Below, piece by piece: positions 52,602 through 60,808 of a stretch of DNA of 64,000 bases. A model generated the notes under the pieces. The model did no database searches. It was not told the origin of the DNA and saw nothing but the letters and a program-made list of their open reading frames with translations. This DNA is from Phycisphaerae bacterium (GTDB taxonomy: Bacteria; Planctomycetota; Phycisphaerae; Phycisphaerales; UBA1924). The translations under genes were made by a program, and so were the position numbers. The stretch spans positions 62,001 through 126,000 of the forward strand of contig JAUILU010000005.1 of NCBI GenBank assembly GCA_030432905.1, in the 5' to 3' direction. Position 1 is the first letter of the stretch, and each line of letters starts with the position of its first letter.

Positions 52602-53243
52602 ATGAGCGAGCGAGCCGACGCGGTTACCTTTGAACATGAATCGACGCCGGACTATGTCGTGGCGCAGACGCGGTGGATGTATCACCACTCGCCGATGATG
52701 GCGGATTTACTCAAGAAGCAGATGTTCGTCTTCAACTTGGTTTGGTCGTTCGTGACGGCGAGCTTTGTGTTTGTAGCGCTGGCTTTTTTACACGGGGTTT
52801 CTGTGTCGGTTGCCGTGGCGTCGGTGATCGCGGGCTCGTTCAATTTCGCGTTTACACGATTCAGGCAGAACGGGAAGCGGAACCGGCGGTTCTGGGAGAA
52901 GTATCTGCTGAAACGGACGGCGCAGGCGGAGGCGAAGAACCCGAGGTCGAATCCGGGGCACATGTGGCGGTACACGGTTTCGGGTGACACGGTTGAGTAC
53001 GAGGATCTGACGAGCGGCAACTCGTCGAGTACGAAGACGAGGGGAATCGAACGCGCGGATCTTGTTGATGGGCATCTGTGCATTGGCACGGATGGGATGA
53101 TTTCTGGATCGCTGCCGATGGCCGGGGTTGAATCGGAAGCGGATGTAGAAAGGATTCGCGCGATCTTGCGCGATGCGGGTGTGGCGGGTTGGCCGAGCGG
53201 CGAGGCTGGGTTGCCGCCCAGCCCGCTGAAGAAACGCGGTTGA
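52602..53243 (+). CDS. membrane protein with YcxB-like C-terminus, unknown
   Basis: The 213-residue product starts at ATG 52602 (ATG 52590 is also possible). Two TM helices (about residues 45-70 and 72-92) are followed by a soluble domain: MWRYTVSGDTVEYEDLTSGN, a GIERADLVDGHLCIGTDGMI strand, and VERIRAILRDAG. The layout, two helices then a GD-V-Y barrel, fits the YcxB-like family. It ends shortly before a strong terminator, closing the acnA unit. Confidence 0.72.
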   Translation: MSERADAVTFEHESTPDYVVAQTRWMYHHSPMMADLLKKQMFVFNLVWSFVTASFVFVALAFLHGVSVSVAVASVIAGSFNFAFTRFRQNGKRNRRFWEKYLLKRTAQAEAKNPRSNPGHMWRYTVSGDTVEYEDLTSGNSSSTKTRGIERADLVDGHLCIGTDGMISGSLPMAGVESEADVERIRAILRDAGVAGWPSGEAGLPPSPLKKRG

Positions 53244-53260
53244 GTTTAGAACAGCTTATA

Positions 53261-53293
53261 GAAACGCCCCGAACGATTGCTCGGGGCGTTTTG
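53261..53293 (+). terminator. rho-independent terminator
   Basis: The stem AAACGCCCCGA/TCGGGGCGTTT has an 8-base loop and a short T tail. It lies 17 bases after the membrane protein gene. Confidence 0.85.
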
Positions 53294-53445
53294 TGCTTCA
53301 GCGGAAGGTCACACCGAAGCTCAGGGGGGCTTGGTTAAGTCTGCGTGTTTAGACGATGTAGATACCGCTTTGGTTCCCGGTGAGCCTCAGATTAGTTGCA
53401 TGTTTTTGGATTGCTTTCACGTTTGTGCTCGTGATGGACAATTTC

Positions 53446-54027
53446 TCAGGGTGTCGTGACAGGGGTCGCGATGGCTGCGGGCCAGAGCCATGCGAAAAGT
53501 GCGCCGGTTGCGACGGAGTAGACGGCGCCGTCGATGGCGTCGGTGATGAAGAAGCGGGCACGCTTGCCGAACCAGATGCCCTCGGGGGCGCCGCCTAAGA
53601 CGTGTGCGAGGAAGGCGGCGGTGGTTGCGACTTGGAAGACTTCCAGGAACGAGCTGCCGGCGGGCCTTGCGAGGCCTGTGAGGTAGGCGACGATGATGCT
53701 GACGAGGAGGAAGTAGGAGAAGGTGAGGCCCATGTTGCGGCCCATGCTTGGTTTGCCGGCCCAGACGTCGATGACGCCCCAGGGGCCTTTGTTGAACATC
53801 TCGACCTTCTCGGGCTGCTTGAACTCGCGGTGGTCGGCGCAGTTTGGGAACATGTAGCGGCCCGGCTCGATGCCGGAGTTGTTGACGAGGTAGATGACCT
53901 CGTCTTGCTTCGGTGTGAAGCCGACGTCTTGGCGGTGGTGCTGGAGGACGGCCCAGAAGACGAAGCTGAGGAAGAATGTGGCCACGGTGACGGCGGCTAT
54001 CGGTACCCAGAGTTCGAGGATTGGCAT
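53446..54027 (-). CDS. multi-pass membrane protein, unknown
   Basis: The 193-residue protein has an N-terminal TM helix (VPIAAVTVATFFLSFVFWAVL), a soluble stretch with EVIYLVNNSGIEPGRYMFPNC, and then three further hydrophobic segments. Two sit near residues 103-120 and 130-147, and one (VYSVATGALFAWLWPAAI) lies at the end. No catalytic motif or family was recognised. Its start region has no strong ribosome-binding site visible. It lies divergent to the dockerin-tagged dehydrogenase gene. Confidence 0.72.
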   Translation of the reverse strand: MPILELWVPIAAVTVATFFLSFVFWAVLQHHRQDVGFTPKQDEVIYLVNNSGIEPGRYMFPNCADHREFKQPEKVEMFNKGPWGVIDVWAGKPSMGRNMGLTFSYFLLVSIIVAYLTGLARPAGSSFLEVFQVATTAAFLAHVLGGAPEGIWFGKRARFFITDAIDGAVYSVATGALFAWLWPAAIATPVTTP

Positions 54028-54170
54028 TTGGTTGCTCCCAGAGAGGATGCCCAGAATTGGACAACACCCGACAGATTACCGGACAAACATAAACCTTGCA
54101 AACCAAAGGGTTTCAATCGGGCTGGTCTTTGGATAGTGTGGTGTCAGACTACCTGAGGGGGAAGTGGAGA

Positions 54171-55535
54171 ATGTACATGCGCACCGCGTTGAAAATTGGT
54201 TTTGTTGGGTTGGCTGCTAGCTGTGGGCTTGCTTCAGGGCAGGTCACTACTGAGTTGTTTGTGAGCGGGCTGGACCGGCCTGTTTATATGGTTGCTGCTC
54301 CGGGCGATGCCGACAAGTTCTTTGTGATCGAGCAGGAGGGCGCGATCCGGATCATCGACAACGGCTCGCTTTTGGCTACGCCGTTTCTTGATATCGATCC
54401 GATCGTTGTTGGCGGTACGAGCGGCGGCAACGAGCAGGGCATGCTCGGGCTCGCGTTCAGCCCGGACTACGAGACCAGCGGCCGATTCTTTGTGAACTAC
54501 ATCGGCGCTGGCAGCGACACCTACATTGTTGAGTACACACGGAGTGCTGCTGATCCGAACATTGCCGACCCGAACTCGGCGCGGACGATCATGACGATCG
54601 ATCAGCCCTTTAGCAACCACAACGGCGGCTGGATGGATTTCGGTCCTGACGGGTACCTGTACATTGCACAGGGCGACGGCGGCAGCGGCAACGATCCTGG
54701 CAACCGAGCCAGCCAGCTCAACAACCTGCTTGGCAAGCTGCTGCGGATCGATGTCAGCGATGACCAGGTGCCCTACACGATCCCGGCGGATAACCCGTTT
54801 GTCGGGACTGCGGGAGCGAGGGAAGAGATCTGGGCTTATGGCCTTCGCAACCCTTGGCGGACGAGCTTTGACGCGATGACCGGCGATCTTTGGATTGCTG
54901 ACGTCGGGCAGAGCACACGCGAGGAAGTGAACTTCCAGCCCGCTTCGAGCGCGGGCGGTGAGCACTACGGCTGGCGCTGCCGGGAGGGGTTTATTGAGAA
55001 CCCGAGCTTCCCGGGCTGCACGCCGACACCCCCCACTGGCTTTACCGAGCCGATCCACGACTACAACCGCAGCGGCGGTCGTTGCTCGATCACGGGCGGG
55101 TACATGTACTACGGCTGCGCTGTGCCGGAGTTTGAGGGCAAGTACATCTTTGGTGACTACTGCTCGGGCGATATCTACACGCTCGATCCGTCCAACGGGA
55201 ACCAGGTTGTAGCTGTATCTGACCAGGGCTTTGGCGTGAGCTCGTTCGCGCAGGACAGCGACGGCGAGATCTACGTGATGGACCTCTTTGGGGGCACCAT
55301 CTCCAAGTTCACCTCTGACAGCGCTGTTGATGCCAACAAGAACGGCATCCCGGACGCGTGTGAGGAGCCCTGCCTTGCCGACGTGAACGGCGACGGCATG
55401 GTGACGCCGACGGACTTTACGGCTTGGGTTGGCGCGTTCAACACGGGTGCTGCTGAGTGCGATCAGAACGGCGACGGCATGTGCACCCCGACTGACTTCA
55501 CGGCTTGGGTTGGCAACTACAACGCAGGCTGCTGA
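54171..55535 (+). CDS. secreted PQQ-dependent sugar dehydrogenase-like propeller with dockerin-like tail
   Basis: The 454-residue product from ATG 54171 has a Sec signal (KIGFVGLAASCGLASG). A soluble-glucose-dehydrogenase-type beta-propeller follows, with LDRPVYMVAAPGD, QGMLGLAFSPDY, FSNHNGGWMDFGPDGYLYIAQGDGG and GLRNPWRTSFD. It is the family of PQQ sugar/sorbosone dehydrogenases. The C-terminal 55 residues hold two EF-hand-like repeats (DVNGDG...TPTDFTAWV and DQNGDG...TPTDFTAWV) as in the surface protein at 5721. It would act outside the cell, fixed by the dockerin-like module. Substrate unknown. Confidence 0.85.
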   Translation: MYMRTALKIGFVGLAASCGLASGQVTTELFVSGLDRPVYMVAAPGDADKFFVIEQEGAIRIIDNGSLLATPFLDIDPIVVGGTSGGNEQGMLGLAFSPDYETSGRFFVNYIGAGSDTYIVEYTRSAADPNIADPNSARTIMTIDQPFSNHNGGWMDFGPDGYLYIAQGDGGSGNDPGNRASQLNNLLGKLLRIDVSDDQVPYTIPADNPFVGTAGAREEIWAYGLRNPWRTSFDAMTGDLWIADVGQSTREEVNFQPASSAGGEHYGWRCREGFIENPSFPGCTPTPPTGFTEPIHDYNRSGGRCSITGGYMYYGCAVPEFEGKYIFGDYCSGDIYTLDPSNGNQVVAVSDQGFGVSSFAQDSDGEIYVMDLFGGTISKFTSDSAVDANKNGIPDACEEPCLADVNGDGMVTPTDFTAWVGAFNTGAAECDQNGDGMCTPTDFTAWVGNYNAGC

Positions 55536-55563
55536 GTTTCGATCGAGTTGAGTTGATCACAGG

Positions 55564-55597
55564 CCCGGGTGACGCGAGACGTTGCCCGGGTTTTTTT
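55564..55597 (+). terminator. rho-independent terminator
   Basis: The stem CCCGGGTGACG/CGTTGCCCGGG is followed by TTTTTTT. It lies 29 bases after the dehydrogenase stop. Confidence 0.9.
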
Positions 55598-55608
55598 GTG
55601 CGCGCGTG

Positions 55609-55649
55609 AAAGAGGCACCCGCTGGTCAATGGCGGGTGCCTCTTTCCTG
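55609..55649. terminator. bidirectional terminator hairpin
   Basis: The palindrome GAAAGAGGCACCCGC...GCGGGTGCCTCTTTC has A-rich 5' and T-rich 3' edges on both strands. It serves the convergent PEP-CTERM gene on the minus strand. Confidence 0.85.
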
Positions 55650-55677
55650 AAGGGGGAGTGTGGTTGGGTGAGGAGTG

Positions 55678-56361
55678 TTAGCGGCGGCGGCGTGCTGCTG
55701 CGAGGCCCGCGAGGGCGACCAGCGAAGCCGATGCCGGTGCTGGGACTTCGGTGTAGGTGTAGGTGAGTTCGACGGTGCCGAAGTTGAGGTGGTTGGTGAT
55801 CCAGAGATCGAAGAAGGGCGGAGGTGGCGGGATGGAGAGCGAGAGGAACGGGTAGATCTCGGCGTCGAGCTGGCCCGAGCCTTCAAAGTTTGCGATCTGG
55901 AACGGGAGTGCGTCGCGGAATCCTGAGTATTCGTCTTTGAACGAGAAGAGGACGGAGTCGTCGCCTTCTTGTTCGTTGCCGTCGGAGGCGGCGAGGTCAT
56001 CGCTGAGTGGGCCGTAGCCGACGCCGCCGAGGCCGAAGATTGAGACTTCGTTTGGTTGTTCGGGTGAGAAGGTGATGTTGTTGAAGATCGCGGCCTCGAC
56101 GAACCACTCGTCGGCACCGATGGCGTAGTCCTCGCCGTTCTCAGCGATCATCTCGAGCGAGAAACTTGAGTGAGCCGCGAAGCTGACACCGGTGAGAGTG
56201 CGCGTGCCGCCCATGGTGTCGAACGCGTCGAATGTGATCGGCACGGGCTCGTTGAGTGCGACGGCGTCGAAGAAGAAGTCTGCGGATTGGGTGATCGTTT
56301 GTGCGTTGGCTGTTGTTGCAGCCGCCAGGGCGAGGAGCCCGGCTGTGTGTGTTGCTCTCAT
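55678..56361 (-). CDS. PEP-CTERM-tagged secreted protein
   Basis: The 227-residue product starts at ATG 56361 (GGAG 6 bases upstream); longer frames are not supported. The signal peptide is THTAGLLALAAATTANA. The mature protein has strand-rich FSLEMIAENGEDYAIGADEWFVEA and a PPPPPFFDLWI loop, and ends in VPAPASASLVALAGLAAARRRR, the sorting tag. Function is unknown. It has the terminator at 55609. Confidence 0.8.
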   Translation of the reverse strand: MRATHTAGLLALAAATTANAQTITQSADFFFDAVALNEPVPITFDAFDTMGGTRTLTGVSFAAHSSFSLEMIAENGEDYAIGADEWFVEAAIFNNITFSPEQPNEVSIFGLGGVGYGPLSDDLAASDGNEQEGDDSVLFSFKDEYSGFRDALPFQIANFEGSGQLDAEIYPFLSLSIPPPPPFFDLWITNHLNFGTVELTYTYTEVPAPASASLVALAGLAAARRRR

Positions 56362-56543
56362 TGCTGTCTCCATGTCTTGCTCGTGTATATGAGCGTGTTT
56401 CCGTGTGGTTTTCGTGGGGGCTTGAATTCGTGCCGGCCTGGCCCCGAGGTCAAGATACTTGGAGGATCGTTGTTGTTCAAGATTTCTCTGGAGAAATTGT
56501 AAGATATTTTCCACCCAGGCTGATTTGGGTGTAGAATCTGGCT

Positions 56544-57821
56544 GTGAGAAGCTCAAATGAGACATCTGGGGCTGGGAATGGGGCTGGGACGGCTTCTTTG
56601 GGCGGTCCTGGGGCCGGTGCCGTGCCGTTTAGTGAGGCGGCGGGCGCTCAGATCCGGGTGGTGCAGGCGTCCTGGCTTGATCTGATGGCGTCCGTGGAGC
56701 TTTCGGGTGCGAGGCCCACCGAGGTATCGCGGGTGCTGAAGGTTGATAAGACGCTCGCCTGGAAGCTCTCGCGGTTTGCCAGCGAGCAGGAAGTGGGCAA
56801 GGCCTTTCGGCACCTGCCGGGCGATGCGGGCGTGGAGATCATGTTCGACGCGGTCAGCGAGCACGGCGGGGACAGCGAGAAAATCCAATCGGTACGCACG
56901 GCTGTGACGGAGCTTCGGGCGTTCGTCAAGGCGCACGCGGGTGATCGGCGGACCTTTGAGGCGATGGTCCACTCGAACCAGCCCAAGGGGCAGTCTGAGG
57001 TTGAGGATCGCAAGCAGTTGTATCGAGCGAGCTCGGCGATCTGGAGTGTGCGGGCGCTGACGCAGATGTTGACGATTGTGCTCCGGCCTTCGGAATCGAA
57101 GCCGGGCATGATCGATGTCGTGCAGCTTGGCGGGCTTGTCGAGCTTGAGCGGCTGAGGTCTGAGGTGCCATGGATCGTGCGTCGGCTTCGCGCATCGAAC
57201 GACAACGACAGCGATCAATACAGTATTAAGCGTGAGCCTCTGGATTCGTCGCTGGCTTCGGAGATCCCGGCGCCGTTGTTCCTGCCCTACTGCTCTTCCC
57301 CGACGCCAAGGCTTCGTCAGTTTACGGACGAGAACGGCTGGGTGTACGACGAGCTAGAGCCGGGGCCGGTTGGGCGGAAGGGCGCGACGACGTGCATCCT
57401 TGGTGAGAAGCACATCGCGGTGTTGCCCGCTGAGTGGAGCGAGGAGAACACGGCTGGCCGGTACTCGATGACGGTTCGGACGCCGGTGCAGAGCGCGATG
57501 TTTGACCTGCTGGTGCACAAGGACCTGACGCGGTTTGATGATGCGGAGATGGTGACGTTCGGTTTGCTCGAGGGCAGGCCGACTGCTGGGGGCGGGACTC
57601 GTCACTCGCAGCCGCTTTATGACCCGGAGCCCGCTCGGAAGCTAGGTTCGCCCGCGCTCGTGCAGTCGGCGAGGCATGGCTGGTACGCGGGCATGGTCGA
57701 GGATGCGGTCAGGCGTGCGGGTTGGGGTGGTCTTGATAACTTCCGTGGGTACCGGATGGACGTTGACTACCCGGCGATCCCTTGTGACCTGACGATGGTG
57801 TGCCAGATCAACCGGGGCTAG
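56544..57821 (+). CDS. predicted regulatory protein with HTH-like region, unknown
   Basis: The 425-residue product starts at GTG 56544. The first 25 residues are Gly/Ala/Ser rich. Residues about 37-85 (VVQASWLDLMASVELSGARPTEVSRVLKVDKTLAWKLSRF) look like a helix-turn-helix, with the pattern of a winged DNA-binding segment. The rest is a mixed domain with LRPSESKPGMIDVVQLGGLVELERLR and an ALFLPYCSSP-type loop, with no family recognised. It may be a regulator; this is tentative. Confidence 0.7.
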   Translation: MRSSNETSGAGNGAGTASLGGPGAGAVPFSEAAGAQIRVVQASWLDLMASVELSGARPTEVSRVLKVDKTLAWKLSRFASEQEVGKAFRHLPGDAGVEIMFDAVSEHGGDSEKIQSVRTAVTELRAFVKAHAGDRRTFEAMVHSNQPKGQSEVEDRKQLYRASSAIWSVRALTQMLTIVLRPSESKPGMIDVVQLGGLVELERLRSEVPWIVRRLRASNDNDSDQYSIKREPLDSSLASEIPAPLFLPYCSSPTPRLRQFTDENGWVYDELEPGPVGRKGATTCILGEKHIAVLPAEWSEENTAGRYSMTVRTPVQSAMFDLLVHKDLTRFDDAEMVTFGLLEGRPTAGGGTRHSQPLYDPEPARKLGSPALVQSARHGWYAGMVEDAVRRAGWGGLDNFRGYRMDVDYPAIPCDLTMVCQINRG

Positions 57822-57982
57822 GTCGGCGGCGGCGGCTTGCCTGCTAGACAACTCCAGACCCGATAGACCGCACAGGCCGCGTGAGTCTCTAAGGTGTTAC
57901 ACGAGGCCGGGTTTGTCACGCGGTGTGAATGTTGGTGGTTTCCCTAGCGGCCCGCGTTCGGATTGAATCTGATGATCTTGGT

Positions 57983-59875
57983 ATGACACGCCCCCTTACC
58001 AGGTTGTTTGCGCTCCTCGTGACTTCAGTCGGTCTTACGAGCGGTGCGCAGGTGTACACCACCGATCCGCTGATGCTGGCCGATCCGATGTATGACGGTG
58101 ATGTGCCGATCATCCAGCCGCGCGGGCTTTCGCTGCACAGCCCGCTGCACTACGGTGACGCGTTGGTGCCGACGATTACGACGAGTCGGTCCGGGCCGCT
58201 GTCGTACGACATTACGTACACGTTTACGAACACGACATCTTCGAGTAAGCCTCTGGGGCGGATTCTTGCGGGGGCGATCACGCTTGGCGAGCACGCGACG
58301 GTGTATGACCACGCTCAGATCTCGGACTTTAAGGACATCTCGTACGACAGCTTTACCGGGATGGGCTGGACCTACCCGGGCACGGCGTACAGCCCGGCTA
58401 CGGTGCTGATGAACGACACGCACGTGATCGGGGTGAGCCTGCTCTACCCGGTGATGGAGTACCAGCACGACACGCTTGTGCGCGTGACGAAGCTGGGCGG
58501 TGTGTTCAAGGGGCCGCCGGAGAGCCGGGGCTGGATGGTTGCGTTCGATCTGAACAACGTGCGGAACACGAGCTACTACACAGAGATCCACAACGAGGCG
58601 ATGCTGGAGCCTGGGCAGACGCAGAGCTACACGATCTGTGTCCGTGCGATGAAACGACCGGACGCTTTCCCGGGGAAGTATGAGTCGCAGAATTGGCTCC
58701 GGGTGCTTGAGCCTTACCGCGACTACTTCCGTGCGCAGTTTGGTGAGGTGACGTACGAGCGTCGGACGAAGCCGATCTACGGGAAGCAGATCGCCAACGA
58801 GAGCACGACGAACAGCCAGAATCAGCGTGGCTGGACGATTGCAGATCTTCGTCCTGATCGGGTCGGGTTTGCGCCGCTGGTGAACTATCTGATCGACAAC
58901 AACTACGCGTACGACAACGTGATGCTCTGGGCGCCGAGCGGATTGTTCTACCGGAACCGTGACATGAACTACCCGTCGCTGTTTACCGCGGGATGGCTTG
59001 ACAGCGAGAGGCTTGAGACGGCGACGGATCAGATCGGTTTCCCTGCGATTCCACGCTCGGGAATCGAGCTTGGGCTCTGGTGGGGTCGTGCTGCGATGCA
59101 CATGGAGAGCTGGGACGACGGCGTGGCTGTGCCGCTGGATCCGGACAACGCGGAACACATGCAGTTGGTGTACCAGCAGATGGATCTTGCCGAGCGGGCA
59201 GGTGTCACGACGATCGGGCTTGATGCGTTTCTTCACAGGCACATGCCGGTCTGGAAGCAGAAGCCGTATCTTGAGGATCTTCGGGCCAGGTATCCGGGGA
59301 TTCGTTTGGCGACCGAGCAGCTTTCGAGCGACCTAATCCACACGGTCGCGCCGTCGTCGAACCGTGGGTATTCGGCGGGTGATACGCCTCGGTCGGAGGA
59401 GGGCTACCACCGGCTTGATAGGCCGCACTACCTTGCGGACTATCTGAACCCTGGCCACGAGACTTGGGCGTTCTGGCGTTACACGGAGATCCTTCGGGCT
59501 GATCCGTCGCAGAGCATCGATGGTGCGCGGCTACAGCGTGACGTCGAGAGGCTTGTGAAGAACGGGTACACGCCGGTGATTCAGAATGTGTTTCTGCAGC
59601 TCGAAGACCCGGCAGCGGCGCACGCTCACGCGACGTGGCATCTGACTCAGCCGAGCGAGGGCAGCGGTTCCGATTCGGATGACCTCACACAGCCGGATGA
59701 TGATGGCGGTGACGCGGACGATGGGGATGACGGCGATGCGAACCGCGGCTCGGATGACGGGTCGGACGAGCCGAGCATCGACATCCCGCCGACCAAGCAG
59801 CCCGAGACCAGGACTGGGAAGGTGTACTACATCACCCTGCCCAATGGTAAACGGCTTCGGATCGAGTCTCGATAA
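57983..59875 (+). CDS. secreted protein, glycosidase-like fold possible, with acidic linker
   Basis: The 630-residue product starts at ATG 57983. It has a Sec signal (FALLVTSVGLTSG), a beta-rich N-terminal half (TYTFTNTTSSSKPLGRILAGAI, VSLLYPVMEYQHDTLVRV), and a second half with FWRYTEI, TIGLDAFLHRHMPVW and WWGRAAMHMESWDDG segments that resemble a TIM-barrel glycoside-hydrolase-like domain. A linker (about residues 560-610) is almost only Asp, Gly and Ser, followed by a short KVYYITLPNGKRLRIESR end. No catalytic residues were assigned. Confidence 0.7.
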   Translation: MTRPLTRLFALLVTSVGLTSGAQVYTTDPLMLADPMYDGDVPIIQPRGLSLHSPLHYGDALVPTITTSRSGPLSYDITYTFTNTTSSSKPLGRILAGAITLGEHATVYDHAQISDFKDISYDSFTGMGWTYPGTAYSPATVLMNDTHVIGVSLLYPVMEYQHDTLVRVTKLGGVFKGPPESRGWMVAFDLNNVRNTSYYTEIHNEAMLEPGQTQSYTICVRAMKRPDAFPGKYESQNWLRVLEPYRDYFRAQFGEVTYERRTKPIYGKQIANESTTNSQNQRGWTIADLRPDRVGFAPLVNYLIDNNYAYDNVMLWAPSGLFYRNRDMNYPSLFTAGWLDSERLETATDQIGFPAIPRSGIELGLWWGRAAMHMESWDDGVAVPLDPDNAEHMQLVYQQMDLAERAGVTTIGLDAFLHRHMPVWKQKPYLEDLRARYPGIRLATEQLSSDLIHTVAPSSNRGYSAGDTPRSEEGYHRLDRPHYLADYLNPGHETWAFWRYTEILRADPSQSIDGARLQRDVERLVKNGYTPVIQNVFLQLEDPAAAHAHATWHLTQPSEGSGSDSDDLTQPDDDGGDADDGDDGDANRGSDDGSDEPSIDIPPTKQPETRTGKVYYITLPNGKRLRIESR

Positions 59876-59883
59876 CGGCCTGA

Positions 59884-59929
59884 TTCAGCGCCGACACTTG
59901 GCATGGGATCGAGTTGGCTCGGCGCTGAA
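59884..59929 (+). terminator. strong hairpin after the 630-residue secreted protein
   Basis: A perfect 11-base stem TTCAGCGCCGA/TCGGCGCTGAA encloses a 24-base loop, 8 bases after the stop. No T run follows, so it may protect the mRNA 3' end rather than end transcription alone. Confidence 0.55.
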
Positions 59930-60119
59930 GTGGGTTATTGCTGCTTCGATCAAGGGATCGGATCGATAACTCGATATGACCAACCGGTTTAGGGCAATGT
60001 GACATCTCATTTGTGTCTGATTCAGGTCTAGTTTCGTAGATGACAACATTCCGATACTCAAAAAGCTGACAATATACCTGATTTGCTTTCCGCCCTCCAC
60101 ACCACGGATCTGTCGGTTT

Positions 60120-60719
60120 GTGGACAGTGGGCTGAGTGTTGATTGGGATTGTTCGCCGTTGCCTACCTCGGATACGAACCAACTGAGAATCCCGCTTCGA
60201 TTGAACAAATCGATCGCGCAGCAGATCTCGAAGCAGCAGATCGAGGATGCCCGGCAAACGGTTCGGAAGTCACAGTCTCAGAACATCGAGCCTGGGAAGC
60301 GTCTCATCGTTGAGTTTGAGCGGAGCGACGGGAAAGTTGTTGCCGACTCGATCATCCGGGACATATCTGACGAGGGCGCGGGCCTTTGGATCGGCTGCTT
60401 CATTCACCCGAATACAAAGTGCTGGCTGACACTTCCTTCGACTCACGGCGCAGAGTTTGCGATCGAGGGCACCGTCCGGTGGTGCAAGCACTTTACGCAC
60501 TCGATCCATGAGATCGGAATTCAGCTCCGCCGAGAGGAAGCCAAGATTCTGATCGAGGCGCTCGAATCATCGGATACGCCCAAAGCGGCCACGGTCGATG
60601 TCCAGGCCGGCATCAGGGCGATCATTCTGGCGCTGAAGCCGCATTGCGAAACGGGGCTTTCCGCTGAAGACACGGACAAGCTGTGCGAGCAGCTTACGTC
60701 GCTATTGATCTCGCCGTAG
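60120..60719 (+). CDS. PilZ-domain protein
   Basis: The 199-residue product starts at GTG 60120. The middle has DISDEGAGLWIG, the D-x-S-x-x-G part of PilZ, and HEIGIQL, while the RxxxR segment before it is absent or degenerate (PGKRLIVEFERS), so cyclic-di-GMP binding is uncertain. A C-terminal helical extension (AGIRAIILALKPHCETGLS) follows. It precedes the FHA-PP2C gene by 89 bases in the same direction. Confidence 0.78.
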   Translation: MDSGLSVDWDCSPLPTSDTNQLRIPLRLNKSIAQQISKQQIEDARQTVRKSQSQNIEPGKRLIVEFERSDGKVVADSIIRDISDEGAGLWIGCFIHPNTKCWLTLPSTHGAEFAIEGTVRWCKHFTHSIHEIGIQLRREEAKILIEALESSDTPKAATVDVQAGIRAIILALKPHCETGLSAEDTDKLCEQLTSLLISP

Positions 60720-60808
60720 GTTTTTGTCTGGCTCGTGCTGCGTGCGGTTCCAGTGACGGTTGTGGGCGGCAAGCACGAGCCCCGCGTTGATCTCCTAGAC
60801 TCTTGGCG

